From Whitmania pigra (lineage: Eukaryota > Annelida > Clitellata > Hirudinida > Haemopidae): a stretch of 64,000 nucleotides of DNA. The stretch spans positions 229,501 through 293,500 of the forward strand of contig JAJTWR010000332.1 of NCBI GenBank assembly GCA_021613335.1, in the 5' to 3' direction. The notes beneath the pieces are model-generated. The model was not told the DNA's origin. It did not search any database and saw only the letters and a program-made list of their open reading frames with translations. The position numbers and the translations under genes were made by a program. Below, one piece after another: positions 32,632 to 46,413 of the stretch (the first letter of the stretch is position 1; each line of letters opens with the position of its first letter).

Positions 32632-35129
32632 ATGCGATTGGTAGTAATGCGCCGATTATTCTCAACGGATTACGTGAAATTACTGATCTTGGGCCTGGTG
32701 TTGGGGTTTCATGCCACCGACGAAGCTGCCATAAAAGGGCCGATAAACAATTTAGACAATAAAAGCGATGCCAAAACATATGAAGAGCATGGCATGCCTG
32801 CTGTACTTCCTGTTCCAACGCTTCAACCTAATAACGAAAATGTTGGCGTGATGCCTGGTCGACCAAATCGTCGTTTCCATTTTAATTTTTCACATGATAA
32901 TTTAAGTGCGAAGGTAATTTTTTGAAAAAAAGTAAATATATTCGTAATAATTACAACGGATCTTTTGATTCATCTAACAAAAATATTAGTCCCAAATTAA
33001 TGGTTCCAAGACTTGAATAAATAGAATGCTATTATTACATCATGGAATGCTTTGTAATATAAGTTATGAAAAACTTGAGCTACAATATAGGTAAATATAT
33101 AAGTTGTTACAAGACCCTTCTAGAAAACATTGCACTCAGTCTGGCTGTTTCATTAAAAAATAGCTTGCCTTGTTTTCAGATTTCTCATGTAGATCAGATG
33201 GAGTTGTTAAACCAACTATCGACCCTAACCCCTATGCCAATGGACGAACTACAACCACCAGACCACATGGATGGAGTGAGGGTTGAACAGGATGGAGACC
33301 TTAACACCAAATACAGGAAAGAGATTCTTCTAGGCGAGCATGACGAGTTTGACTCAAATATTGAGGAAAAAGTTGAGGCTAAGATAAAGGAGATTTTCCA
33401 CTTGTAAGTGATTTTTCATGACAGTGATGATAGTTTATTATTTTAATTTATTGACCTTGAATTAAATTTATTGATTTTTTAATCAAGAAATGATAATACT
33501 GCAGCTGCATATATTTTATGATTGCCATGGACTTTTATTATGAACGAGCAGGGCTGACAAAAACAAAGATGACTTCCTTGATACAGAAGAATTAAATGAA
33601 TGGATGATCAAAAAAGTGAAAGAACATGTTGAAGAGGCAAAACGGGACAATGACAATGTCTTTGAACATCTAGATATTGATAAGGATGGTTGGTTGGTTG
33701 ATGTTGCCATGGGCTTCATTGATACTATATTTTTATACAATTTGTTGCAGGTAAAGTCACATGGACTGAATTTAGTATACATTTCCTCTTGGCAAAGGGC
33801 TACAGCCTGGCAAAAGCTATTAATCTCTCCTCTAAAGGAATTTATGATGATATTGCCATCACACCAGAAGGTATGTTTTATTAAACTGACACCTGTCAAA
33901 GGATTTGATTTTATTGTAAAAAGAAAGGTGTTATTGGCTGTAATATTGACAAATCCAGTGGAATTCCTGCCTCATTTGGTGATGATGCCAACAATTCAAA
34001 ATTTATCTGCATTGGATGCAAAATTCTTTCAATAATTCTTTTTAAGAGGTCAACAATAATATTTTTAGCAGATACTATTTTGAGATTTAGGTACTTTTCC
34101 AATATTTTTCCATTGAGAAAAATCAAAGATACATAAATTTGAAGATTTAAAGTCTGAGTTTCTTGTAGAAAAAGAAAAGCTGATTCGTTACAAATTCCGA
34201 TGGGCAGAGGCGGACGAGGGTAGCATCGATGGACAACTTGACAAAGTTGAAATGATGAACTTCAGACACCCCGAACAAAGTCCTTCCATGATTAAAAGGG
34301 TTGCCACTGACCTTCTTGAAAATTTTGGTTTGTGTTTGTTTGGATTTTATTGCTATTTTATTATATAATTAAATGCCATGAAATATAGATTTACTACAAA
34401 TCAAGGTCTAATACATGTTTAAGAACCATCTTGAAATAAAATGCTTAAGGCTAATTAGTGGCACTTATTAATGGCCTATCTATTGAAATGGTTGTTTTTG
34501 GTCAAAATACAATATTTGGCTTGTAGATATTTTTTAAATATTGCTTGTGAGAATATAAATGACAATGTTTCATTACTTATTCAGATATAAACGAAGATAA
34601 CAAAATCACAGAAGATGAATTTGTTAATGTACCAGCCAAATTCGTAGGGGACAATCTTTCTGATGATCAGAAGAAGGAAAGAAAGAGGGAATATGAAAAT
34701 TACATTGACATGGATGGGGATGGAATTGTAACCATCGAAGAACTAAAGGTCTTTTGTCAATAATTTTCCGTATCCTGGAATAATATGTGCATTGTTTTTA
34801 AATTAACAAGTGTTTAACCGTTCTTATTTGTCACAATTAACTAACAAATGTTCAATTAAATGTCTATATCTTACAGCTATGTGCCAGGCCATCTTTTTTA
34901 ATCAGTCTTGAATGAACTTTAATTTTTAAAACAAGTAAATTGTGCTTTGCAGCTTTATGTTGATCCAAGAAACTTGAAGAGGCTGTGGACTGAAGCTGAA
35001 AATCTTATTTCTTTGGCAGACGAAGATGGTGACAACAAGTTGAGTCTCAAAGAAGTTTTAGAAAATTCTGAACTTTTCCTTGGAAGCAAAATGTTTGATG
35101 CCAGTAGAAACTTCCATGATGAATTCTAA
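32632..35129 (+). CDS. SDF4: Cab45/SDF4-type EF-hand protein of secretory pathway, 420 aa
   Basis: Seven exons: 32632-32913, 33180-33403, 33552-33688, 33751-33870, 34169-34327, 34585-34748, 34953-35129. Phases all agree; total 1263 nt. A hydrophobic N-terminal segment (YVKLLILGLVLGF) acts as signal sequence. EF-hand loops in order: DKNKDDFLDTEE, DIDKDGKVTWTE, a degenerate third near DEGSIDGQLDKVE, DINEDNKITEDE, DMDGDGIVTIEE and DEDGDNKLSLKE. The C-terminus FHDEF matches the HEEF-type end of Cab45 in the CREC family. Cab45 is a Golgi/secretory calcium-binding protein involved in cargo sorting. The protein is longer than the vertebrate form, the extra length being mainly a low-complexity N-terminal region before LDGV-like DGVRVEQDGDLN. 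A second in-frame ATG lies at 32647. Confidence 0.92.
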
Positions 35130-35173
35130 ATTGCACTAAATCTATACTAGTGTGAACTTATGTGTATTTGTAT

Positions 35174-35179
35174 AATAAA
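35174..35179 (+). terminator. SDF4 polyadenylation signal
   Basis: AATAAA 45 bp downstream of the SDF4 stop codon. Confidence 0.65.
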
Positions 35180-35395
35180 ATATTTTTGTGTCGATATGTT
35201 GTGATTTATTTGTCATATAACAAGACCAAAGCTTTCATTTTTGGAGAAGTTCTAATCACTCGTGCTAAAGTGGATTTTAAAGTTATATTTAATGTTTCCT
35301 AGAGTTGCATTTGAATGTCTTTAGTGGCAACAAATAATGCGTCTTTAAGATTATCATCAATTTTTTTCAATCGCGACATTGTCTTACGAGGAATT

Positions 35396-35662
35396 TTAGG
35401 ATATTATAAGATCTAGGCAGACAGGTTTGTTTCTGTGTCTGGCGCTAACATCTGGAGTCTTATTACGACGAATTGGAGACTTCGTGTCCGAAGATGTGCC
35501 TGTGAGGTGTGGCCATTCGCCTATGGGTTTAACAAGATTGCTGTTGTAAGTGCCGAGCTCAAAATTTCTGGGTTTATATCGCCACCTAAAATCTTGGAAC
35601 AGATTTTCGTGTCTCAACGATTCCTTTTTGCTCTGGAAAGCTTGTGTAGAAAAAAATTCCAT
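35396..35662 (-). CDS. Hypothetical 88-aa protein, divergent from CAB39
   Basis: A single open frame with good-looking composition: basic and aromatic blocks such as FQDFRWRYKPRNFELGTYNS and EWPHLTGTSSDTKSP, and an ending CLDLIIS. It is higher in GC than its flanks and lies head-to-head with the probable CAB39 5' exon. It could be a small gene or the last exon of a minus-strand gene, since an acceptor-like ACACAAG precedes CTTTCCAG near 35643. No family recognised; it may also be chance. Confidence 0.35.
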   Translation of the reverse strand: MEFFSTQAFQSKKESLRHENLFQDFRWRYKPRNFELGTYNSNLVKPIGEWPHLTGTSSDTKSPIRRNKTPDVSARHRNKPVCLDLIIS

Positions 35663-36821
35663 CGAGACCTTTAACGCTTGTCGCAGGTGCTAAAATAGTG
35701 TTTGCACATTTCGGCAAATCTTTTTGATGCTGGAATTCATTAAAAGGCACACAATTCCGTTTATTTTGTCACGCTTTACGGATCGGCGTCCGCCGGCACA
35801 CTACATAGAATCCTTTGAATCCGTGTCTGCTCTGCCTAGCCGAGATAGAGAAAAAGAGGAACAGGCATGCGCTCACTCGGCTAGATTATTGTTTATGTTT
35901 TACCGTCTGACTTGGATCTGGCGTGGAAGCCCGCTGTCTGGAGAGACTTGATTTCTATACTTATTCAAATTCTGGCTAACGCATTTTTGGAAGCTTAAAT
36001 TTCTTCAAAGTTAAATTAGATTAAAAAGATTCGCCAAGAGTGCAACAATTAAGTCGAGATACCGGATGTGCATGGTGAATATTGAAGCCGAAGCTAGAGT
36101 TTTTTGTTTAGGTATGTCGCATGCTTTATTTTTTCATGACTTTAATGATTTCTGAGCTAATCCCAGATTTTCTGATACATAGCGAATATTAATGGTTTCT
36201 TTTTAAGAACAATGTGTTTTGCTGCGCAGGAAACCGTTTATGTAAAAATGAACTTATTTAAAATAACGTGGATTTACACATTTTATTAACGTCGCTGTAA
36301 GTTGTCAGCAGATGATAAATCACATTGAAAATTCGTTATATACGTTGTCAAATTGTACTTAAAACATAGTAAAGTCACATGCTTTGTCTATGATTAAACC
36401 AAACTATGTAGAGAGATTAACATTTAAATAAGCTTTAATTTTCTATCTAGGTGAAGAAATTGTTTTTTTCATGTCGTTTTGTAACACCATTCGTAATTAG
36501 CAGGATATTGCACATTTTGGTAGTTTTACATTTTTCTTTGGTATTAGTATAAACTTATTTTTTCAAATGTGAACATTTTCAACAACAGAGACATTAAAAA
36601 TTCTTATTGAGTGTTAAAATATAAGCATGTGATAGTTTTGACTGGCTGTAATTGATAATTTGTTTTAATGCAACAGTAATACATACTATACATGATTATT
36701 GGAATTATATGAATTACCATTTTTTTCTGAAAATATTGTAAAGGTGATACTGGTGATATTTTTCTATAAAATTTATTTTCATATTTATTGCCAGGTTCCC
36801 AGTGAAGAACATCACAGAGAG
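35663..36821 (+). other. CAB39 promoter region and probable 5' UTR exon
   Basis: A GC-richer island at about 35745-35950 (GATCGGCGTCCGCCGGC) looks promoter-like. A non-coding exon probably ends at about 36111 with the donor GTATGT at 36112. It would splice to the acceptor at 36793-36794, just before the CAB39 start codon. Both ends are inferred from splice sites only. Confidence 0.45.
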
Positions 36822-39160
36822 ATGATTAAGATGCCATTATTTGGTGCCAAGCACAAACCGCCACACGAGTTGGTGAAGTTACTTAATGAAAATTTGACTG
36901 TTAAATCACTTAGTGATGCGAGAGATGAGGCAACACTCAAAAGACAATCGAAAGTCAGTTTTTAATTTGATATCAATTCTTTAATAGTTTAATTTTGTTT
37001 AGAAAACAAAGGATTTTGGCAATGAGTGTTTTTAATTGGTTGTAGTAGCCAACTGACTTAAAACCCCTGTCTTGTTTAATAGGATGATTTCAGTATTAAT
37101 GAGACTATACATCGGAAAAATATTTCAAATCTCAACTGTTTGTTTTAAGTGCTTACAATAATTGGTCAGTTTAATTAATTAATATGATTGATATTAATAT
37201 GACACTGATTAATGTCTCAAAGGCTTTATGCATTAAATTATAGATTTATATTCACAGGCTTTGATTCATTTGATGCCTGAGATAGGAATGCCAAAGCAAA
37301 TGCAGACATAATTATAACAGATATCTTTTCTGCATTATTTTCTTCCCTGTAACCAGAAAATGTTGGATTCTGTGAGATCAAATTTCTGTCTGTGGGAATG
37401 GATTTTTTCATACTAAACCAAAATTAAGTTTGCATCCCACCATTCTACAATATTTCCACTGAATAGGTTAAGGTCACATTGTTCCATTTCCATCTATTCA
37501 CAATCATTCTAGATCTTCAGAGAATACTTTTTTTAATATCCCGTTTAGCATATGTTTCTTATTTTTAAATGTAGCCTTTGAACTTTTGGACTTAAGTGAG
37601 TAACAAATTTAAGACTAGCCGGCATTTTGATAAGTTGAATACGAACAGTATAAGCTTGACAGTTATGATGGAAGCCATGCGATGGAAAAATTACAAAATA
37701 AGGATATTGTGAAAATCTTGGGTTTTCCTCGTCTTTCCCATTTACACAAATGTCCACTTCCATTTGTATGTTAATTGTCTCTGCAAGAGGAAATATTTCA
37801 CAATACTAAATTACATTTATCTTAATTATTCACATCAAGGTCATTATTAATACTCATGTGCCAAATTCTGACCTTCACTGACTGGCTTCTAATTGCCTAA
37901 TTATGATACCCATTAAAATTCGATATTTAAATTCAGCAAGTCGATTGTTGTAAAATTGTAGGTGTTTAGTAAATCAAATATCTGTGTAATTATTTTCTTG
38001 TTATTATGTTGTCACATCTCAAAAGATTTAGTAAGCTCACAAAAAGTTGTTGTTACAATAGCATTTGCTTCAAATATGGATTCCTAAGGCATTAGCACAT
38101 CTTCCAACATTTTTTCAGAGATGATTATCAAATTTCTACTTCAATTTATTTGATGCCAATATATTTAAATTAAATGAAGCTATCAAATTGATGTGTTTAC
38201 AAATAACTTATGAATGAATCTCAAGGTATTTTAAAGATGTATTGATTGATTGGATGGTTGATTGTAGATACAAGAAGAGATCAGTAAATGTCTTTCCAGT
38301 GTTAAGAGCATCCTGAGTGGTCCCAGTGAATCAGAAAGTCATGGCTCCAATGATTCTGCCAGTCAGCTGGCACAGGAGATATACAACAGCAAGTTGCTCC
38401 ATGTTCTCATTGAAAATCTTGTCAAGATTGATTTTGAGGTGTTGTTCCGATCTGTATTCATTTCAGTAGTTATGTAGCCTGGTGATTTTCAGATAGGTAC
38501 TAATGATTTGTCTGCCAGAATTTTGAAATAATTATACAACTTGCTGCACCAAACTTGTTTTGCTAATTTTCTTTAACTTTAAGTTGTAGTTCTGCATGAA
38601 CTTTCATTTCGAGTTCTTGAAGCCATTTGTGATTAATCTTGTGCTTTTGCTGGTCAAGTTTTGTTCATGTGCACTTACCTATGTAACATGTATTCATCTA
38701 CATATTTAAATATCCACTACTCCATATTTTTATCTATACATTTACATATGTACTAATCTATATTTTATCTACATATTTCTATCTAAATATTTGTATGCTT
38801 ACTAATCCAGGGTAGAAAAGATGTGGTCTCCATTTTCAACAACTTCCTGAGAAGACAGGTAGGGCTAAGGTTCACAACTGTGGAGCATATCTGTCAGAAC
38901 CAAGACGTATTGGAGTCTCTCATGGTCGGGTGAGTGGCATCATAGCAAATTATTAAAGCAAATACTGAATTGCAATTGCCTGCTATCTTACCATTTGACC
39001 CTGTTTGACCCTGATGCAAATGCCTTTGTGGTGAATTATTAGAGTCAGGGAAGCTGACGTGATGGTTGCATGATTAGACAACTACTGACATGCCCAGGAG
39101 GTATTATAATTACCACAATTCAAACAATTTATTATTACTTTTTTATTATTATTGTTGTTG

Positions 39161-39210
<50 letters not shown>

Positions 39211-42200
39211 GATTTTAATTCATGATATGATGGTTGAAAAAATTCTCCAATGGGGAATTTCCTAATGTTACATGAAATATAAAAAGGTTAAAATGTTGTT
39301 GGTCAGATTTGTTCGTGCACAACACAACGTCTAATTCATCATCTGGAAATATTTTTTTCTCTTTGATTTTGAAATTAATTATTGCAATTAATTTTATATA
39401 ATTGTTGACGTCGTCATTAAGGTGATTGATAATTATTTTTAAGTGGATCCACATAAATCGAAACTGGCAAAACACACAGGAACGCAGCCCTCTGATCTTC
39501 TAACTTGCACTCCAAATTGTTGTTGTTGTTGTTCCAGACGTCCGGCTGAAGGAGCTCGAACCGGAATTTTTCTTGGATTTTTCCACCTTCGTTTCTTGCT
39601 TCCCGAGCAACTGCATTTGCAACTGCAGTTTGCTCTTACAAGCTTTATTTCACATTCACGTCATAACTTACCTGATAACAATGATTATATTTATCACGGG
39701 CGTCATTGTCGCCAGAAGCTATTCGTATGTTTATTATTTCATTCACTATCTTCTCTCGTGGAAAGTGTGTGCTCATGTGCATGGTTTCTTTTGTTCAAAT
39801 TATGAGTAGACATGCGTCCTTGAAACCATTCACCTCGTCTGGCTACTCTCTCTCTTATATCATCTTCTCCATCTCTTCCTTGCCTCATCATCTCCCTCTA
39901 GCGGATTCATGCACGCCCAGCAGTGGGTGAATGTCTGGGTTTTCGTTTGTTAGTAAGCCTTTGAATAATCTGCCCCCCTCATATATGTACTCCTATATAT
40001 AATAATTTATCATCGTCGTCATCATTATCATCATTATTATTATTATTATTTTGTATTAACATTATAATTATTATCAATGCGTCCACAGACACAGTAATTA
40101 ATTCAGCATTAGATAAATTAATAGCCTAGCATTTTCTTCATCTTCTCATTGTAATCATCATCACCTTACTTACGGATGTTGTGAATGTTAATTTAATAAA
40201 CACTTGCTCATCCTTGTTAGACTGGAAATACTTCATTAATATTATTACTGTTATCGTTATTATTTACAGTTAAATTATTATGTTATTTATTATTATTGTT
40301 GTTATTATTATTAATTTACCATGACATATTTGATCTTGTTCTTCATCTATGCTTGCTTTGTCTTGATGAGTTATTAAATTATTTTTATTAAATTGAACAT
40401 TAAAACTTGCTAAATTCATTTTAATAAATATTCTTGTTTGACTCACCTTTTGACCATCAGAGTATGAAACAAGATGTTAATTGATGTGTATCTTAATATC
40501 CATAGTAGAACTAGATGAGTCAATTTATCAATATATCAAAGTATGATATATATATAGCCAAACATACAAGTTTGTTCTTTTTGCACTGACAATTATTGCC
40601 AGTTCCACATTAATATTGGATGCTCCATGAACATTTCTAGACATTCGATTTTGCCCATCATCAGATTCCTGCTTATCTCTCCAGGTACAAGAATCAGGAG
40701 CTTGCATTGAATTGTGGTGTCATGTTGAGGGAATGCTTCAGACATGAAGAGCTGGTCAAGTTGATCCTCTACTCGAACAACTTTTACAAGTTCTTCGATT
40801 ACGTGGAAGTCTCCACGTTCGACATCTCATCCGATGCCTTCCTTACGTTCAAGGTATTCTAACCTTTCTACCGTTGCGTGACGACGTTTTGTGTTGCCGT
40901 ATTTAACATGCCCGAATCTCATGGATGGAGGATTAAATGGTGGATGATCATGCAGATAATATCATATTCTATTATATATATATATATTCATCATATAGAT
41001 ATTACTTATATTCATAGGTTAAAGTGTGAGCCTTTGTATTTTTGCTTCAGTTTAACTGACACATACCTGATGAATCAATTTGATGGAATATGCCTTCAGT
41101 TGGCAAAGTATTCTAAAGCATTTTGTACATATCATTTAAAAAGCCCTGTAAATTGTAAAGTGTTTGTGTAGCAGTGTATAAAATGACGCTGCTATTTTTT
41201 GTTAATTCTCTTCTTAATGCTTTGCTGAATCTGCTTGATAATATTTAATTAAATGTTTTTATTAATTAAATTTTAATATTTTCTCAAGAAGTCGACACCT
41301 TTTATTTACCTTTGACCTTTGGAAAGGTCATCATTTTATTTGACACAGCAAGCCTCTATGTTTATAGAGACTTCCAAATTAAGTGCACTTTCATTGATTT
41401 GTAATCATTTTGTCTGCTGGTTCATTATTTATTTTTATTATTGCTGTTATTATTTTATTTTTATTAATACTGTTCTTGTTGTTGTTGCTGCTTCTATTGA
41501 CACACCTTTAATAATGTTGGGAGAATCTGTGAACATTTGTCCATTTAACTAGTACATCAATTAATTGAAGTTAATTTTGACATAAACAACATTAAAGCTT
41601 TTACACAAATTTTTAGTAGTACATACACCTGTAATGTATACAAATCAATCGTTTAACTTTTTACCTGGATCACGTGAATTTCACCCTGTGAGGCCAATTT
41701 ATCAATTATTGCTATAAAAAGGTCGTCTGTAAGTTTACCATGGAAAAGTCAGAATGCCTTTAGGTCTGTTTCACTTTGTAGCACGTTTAGTTTGTACAAT
41801 GGCCTTTTCTTGACATTATAAGGAGATACTGTATTCATCAACTCAGAAAGAGGTACATGTATGCTGAGAGTGTAGCTTAGATATGCAGTGATGATGATAG
41901 TGGTAATGCATTGCTGTGTTTAGAGAATGAATCAGGTTATTATACTTAGATAATGATTAATTTTTCATTGCTTAATAATATGTCTCCTGCTATGAATTGT
42001 TGTGGTTACTGTTGAACAATCAGCTTCTTAATGAAGCTTATAAACTGATAAAAAGATTTCCACAAGAACTCTTCATTGAGGGTTCACTGAGTAAATGTAG
42101 CTAGTATAACATGCAACATAGCAGCATACTACATGAATGGATCAGATTGCAAAAAATTTCATAGAATTTGGAGAATTGTGACAGAGGATATGTTGTATGG

Positions 42201-44311
42201 AATGAGTTATCCAATAGTGAGAAGCATGTTTCTACAATTCAATACTCAGTTACTCACTCTACATATACTTTACACTGTCTGTTATACATTATACTGATGG
42301 GAAGGGGCTCAGTAGAAGAAATGTTTTAGCATTTGTATGTTGTTAGTAGAATCAGTCATTTGTTTTGTGATTAGTTGACCATTGATGCTTGAACACTATA
42401 AGTCAGCTGTTGAAGGTAATGTGGAATCTTATTGGAAAGATTGAATGGGAACTTGTAAAGAAAAATACACTTGCTGTTGGAGGATAAATTTTCATTTTGC
42501 ATTTGTTCTTGTATTTTCTAGCTCTAAATAGCTGGTTCATTATCTCATAAATAATTAATCATGTAATGAGTTATAATATTAATAATAATAATACTTGTGA
42601 TGTGATTAATAAGTATGTTGTGATTTCATACCTGATTGGTAATATAATTGAATGCCATCAACCCAGTTTTTGGTCCATGAGTGCAAAGTAATTGATTCGT
42701 TTTAACTCAAAATGTCTTGCACAAGTTTGGAATTACACACCATATCAGAGGATGATCTTAGGATAAAATAATTTAAAATGTTATTATGAAGCCAGAAGCA
42801 AATTTTTGTTTTTAATTTATATTAATTTATATTTAAGAATCATTAATTTTTCAGTAATTGTGTGATGCGGAATACCGTTTTTAGCAAATAATGTTTAAAC
42901 TGGTTATTGCATGTTCTTAGTAATTGGATATTATATTTCTCCAATCTGCTGTTGAAAGACCATTGTTGAATTGTAAACTGTTCTTAATTAAATTTATTTA
43001 TTCAAAACCATTTAAATTTTTTAATAATTATTTGCCAATAATTATGTCATGTATAAATTGCATTCATTACAAACAAATTAATATTTATATTATTTATAAT
43101 GTTAAAATATTATTCATAAAACAAATTATCTTTGCTAACTTATTGTTCACTTCTTGTCAAAAAATATCGTGCACTTAAACTACATTAAAGTCCTTATTAT
43201 TTTTCAAAATTACAAATTATAAACTGAAGCATAAATGTACATTTATTGTTGTACACAGCAATCATCCTGCACAACGTATGCATGTGTAGATTGTCTATTG
43301 ATAATTAATTAATTTATTACTGATCAGTGATGATGATATTCCAAGCAACTTATTTAACTCTTCATCTACTCCAGGAACTTCTGACAAGACACAAATCTGT
43401 TTCTTCGCAATTCCTCGAAGATAATTACGACAAGTTCTTCACTCCTTACCATGCTCTTCTCAACTCGGACAATTACGTCACTAGAAGACAAGCTCTCAAG
43501 GTGTTATTCAACCCTAGTTATTGATATTCATGGTGATGGTGATAGTAATGATGACTGTGTTAAATGATGTCATCACAGCTGCTTGGAGAGTTGTTGATGG
43601 ATAGGCACAACTTCAACGTGATGAACAGATACATCAGCAACCCTGAGAACCTCCTCATGATCATGAACATGCTCAAGGAGTCCAGCAAGAACATCCAATT
43701 TGAAGCTTTCCATGTTTTTAAGGTTCGTTCAAACTGTCCGCATTAACGTTGCTTTAAAGGGGCCATTCTTGCCATTTTCCCCAATAGCTTTAATGCCGAC
43801 GAAAATAACAACCCGTTGGCCTTTCCATTAAAGTTTCAATTTTTAATGCAATTCTAAATGAAGCGACCTTACCAGTGAGCGATGTGCTGGCAGTTTGTTA
43901 CAATGTTTTCCATCTCCGAAGGTGTTCGTCGCAAACCCGGAGAAGCCTGCGAGCATTCAGGAGATTCTGCTTCGCCGCAGAGACAAACTGCTCGAGTATC
44001 TCTCCAAGTTCCACTCGGAAAGATCGGAGGACGAGCAGTTCAACGATGAGAAGGCCTACCTCATCAAGCAGATCAAGGAGTTGAAACCCATCGAGGATGC
44101 CGGTCATCAGCCGCCGGCCTCCGTTTCGTCTCCTCTGCAATCTTCGTCCGCTCGACCGTCCCTCAAGATCGGACCGCAGAACGAGGCTTCTTCGCCCCCT
44201 TTGTCGTCTTCCCCGAAGCCTCTGGCAACGAGTCCCCCCTTTGAAGTTGCACCACCTCAAAAATCTCCTTGGTCTGCGAACCCCTCGAACCCCTCCGGCA
44301 AGCAGCTCTAG
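36822..44311 (+). CDS. CAB39: CAB39/MO25 scaffold protein, about 413-416 aa
   Basis: Seven coding exons: 36822-36953, 38268-38438, 38811-38929, 40685-40853, 43375-43500, 43579-43722, 43922-44311. Phases agree. Two in-frame ATGs (36822, 36831) exist; the second aligns better with vertebrate MO25 ([11 protein letters not shown]). Family blocks include [85 protein letters not shown] and [19 protein letters not shown]25 is a helical-repeat scaffold that, with STRAD, activates the LKB1 kinase and also binds Ste20-type kinases. After the usual C-terminal helix ([16 protein letters not shown]) there is a Ser/Pro-rich tail of about 75 residues absent from vertebrate MO25. Exon 2 carries an insertion [13 protein letters not shown]. 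Introns 1, 3 and 4 are long (1.3, 1.8 and 2.5 kb). Confidence 0.95.
39119..39209. repeat. (ATT)n microsatellite in CAB39 intron 3
   Basis: An uninterrupted or nearly uninterrupted ATT/GTT run inside the intron between exons at 38929 and 40685. A second shorter run is at about 40017-40052. Confidence 0.9.
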
Positions 44312-45035
44312 AGTGACTGCCGCTGCTGCTGTTGTTGCTGTACCACCACATCTAACGCTGCTAGCGCCTGCTGCCATTCGTAAACGTTCGTCTTCATCAT
44401 CGAGGGGAGCTTCTTCTCCAGTCACTCATGGCCTGGAAACTCCACTTGGAGGGATTTCAATTGGTTTCCCAGCAATTCATTTGTTCATTCATAATTCGTT
44501 TGTTCATTCATATTTCATTTGTTCATTCATAATTCATTATTTCACTCGTGCGTTCAACCACTTTCATTGACATTTTCATTCCTTCTGAAAGTCTTTCCAT
44601 GCTTGGTTCTTCATCATCAGATGTCAAGGAATGTCACGTGGTTTCTAGCATTCTTTTCCCATCTTATTCATGGACGGTTTGTGCTACTGCGCATCACGGA
44701 GCAACAGATGTTTCTATGCATTCATGGATTCTTAATTAGCATAATGACATAACAACAACAGCAACTACGACGGTTTCTTGGGGCTGATATCCTTCTCTTT
44801 CTCATTTCGATGATTAGGACATCTCAGTACATTGGCAACATTTCGTGGCAGAGCGATAGTTTAGGGCTGGTTTTATTTCTATTTATAAATATTGGCAACA
44901 ACAACCACAGCGACGATAACATTAATCATATAACCAAAACAATGTTATGTTTTTATTTATTTTTATTTATTTATTACGATTCGTGTTTGTATTCTCGCAG
45001 TCTTAATTCATTTTATTTTCATTATTGTCATTATT

Positions 45036-45066
<31 letters not shown>

Positions 45067-46413
45067 CGCCCCATCTCACGTGACGGTCATCGAATTACTT
45101 TCACAGTTTTTATGATTAATTACCATTTACAAACCATCCGTGTGAATAATTGTACGGACAATTATTACGATTCACTAAATTGCTTCAAGCGGATTTATGC
45201 TTTCCAAGTGATGTTAAATGCAGTGATCTCTGCTTCCTCTTCTTCCTCTTCCTCCTCCTCCTCCTCCTCCTCCTCCATTCATCTTATCAGAAGAAGTAAA
45301 CGCTTCCATGTGTTGCCGTTCGTCGAGTCAAAAGGTCTCCTATCTTCTCGAGTGTGTGCATATGTGCGTATGTGCGTGTTCTCATAAGTATTCGAGTTCT
45401 GGGCTTTGTGTTATCGTTTGTATTCAGCCTCGCTATAATATCAATAATAATAGTATTAATAATTAATGATGATAATAATAATAATATATTTATATTATTA
45501 TTAATAATTAATGATAATAATAATATTATATTTATATTGTTATTATTATTTATGATAATAATGTTTTTAATATTAATATTGAAATTATTTGATCTGACAT
45601 GCACGCATCAACCTAGAACATTAGAATTATTGGCTGAAATAAGTTGCAATTGGTTCCCATCACCAGTTAGTTGTCTGACATGTCACCAGAGACCATCAAA
45701 GATCCCCATCGCAACAAACAGCTTCGATCGCCGTTTCCGCTGATTATTGCTTGAGTGTTAAAGGTTATTTTTATGTTAAACTCGTTATTATTGCTAATTC
45801 GGAATTTTGTTATTATTATTGCCATTTAATAATTTTATTATTGTGATTGCTAAATCGGAATTTTGGTATTTCTAATTAATTATTGACACTAATTGCTTGT
45901 TTCTCTCGTTACAAAGATTAATGGGGACGTGATTTTGATTTGCACAACCATTGTACACCTTGTGATTATGAATAAATTATTATTAGTAGCCACTCATAGT
46001 TTCCTCGTCGAAATGAATATGCATTACAAAGTGCTGTCTATGCGCTTGCGGGCTTTATTTTAACGGCGTAACGATTTTTATTGAGGCAACAATTTCTATA
46101 ACAACAAGATTGTATGGAACCTACCGCATCTTAATTATTCATGTGCTTCCATCCATCCATCCATCCGAATTGTTGAGAGAGGATTCATTCCAGGTCATCC
46201 ATTCCGCGTTATTTGGAAACGATTGCAGCTCTGGTGGCCTACTTATTGGACTGATATTCGGAATATCCGCAGCTGTTCTCAAGACAACAACGTAATTAAA
46301 TTTGTTTTACTGGAAGTTTATATTAATGGAGCGACAATAAATGGGTGGCCCTGTGGAGAAAAAGTAAAGTTTTTTTTGGGGGGGGGGGGGGATGGAGTGG
46401 GTTCTTTTGTCCT
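44312..46413. other. CAB39 3' region and microsatellite-rich spacer
   Basis: Holds the CAB39 3' UTR, simple repeats (TTCATTCATT at 44480-44540, ATT at 45030-45060, TCC/CTT at 45230-45275, ATTAAT at 45430-45560, CATC at 46150-46165) and no supported gene. A 14-G homopolymer lies at 46378-46391. Confidence 0.5.
46378..46391. repeat. 14-base G homopolymer preceded by T run
   Basis: T(8)G(14) on the plus strand, 22 bp beyond the stop codon of the 773-aa gene, hence C(14)A(8) in its 3' UTR. Confidence 0.9.

Noticed and set aside
39443..39805. A 120-codon plus-strand frame in CAB39 intron 3, with an acceptor-like site before it
   Set aside because: It could be an alternative CAB39 exon by phase, but it has no known features and the intron is explained without it.
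43898..44425. A 175-codon minus-strand frame over the end of CAB39
   Set aside because: It mirrors the CAB39 last exon and shows Arg/Gly-rich composition expected from antisense of GC-rich coding DNA.
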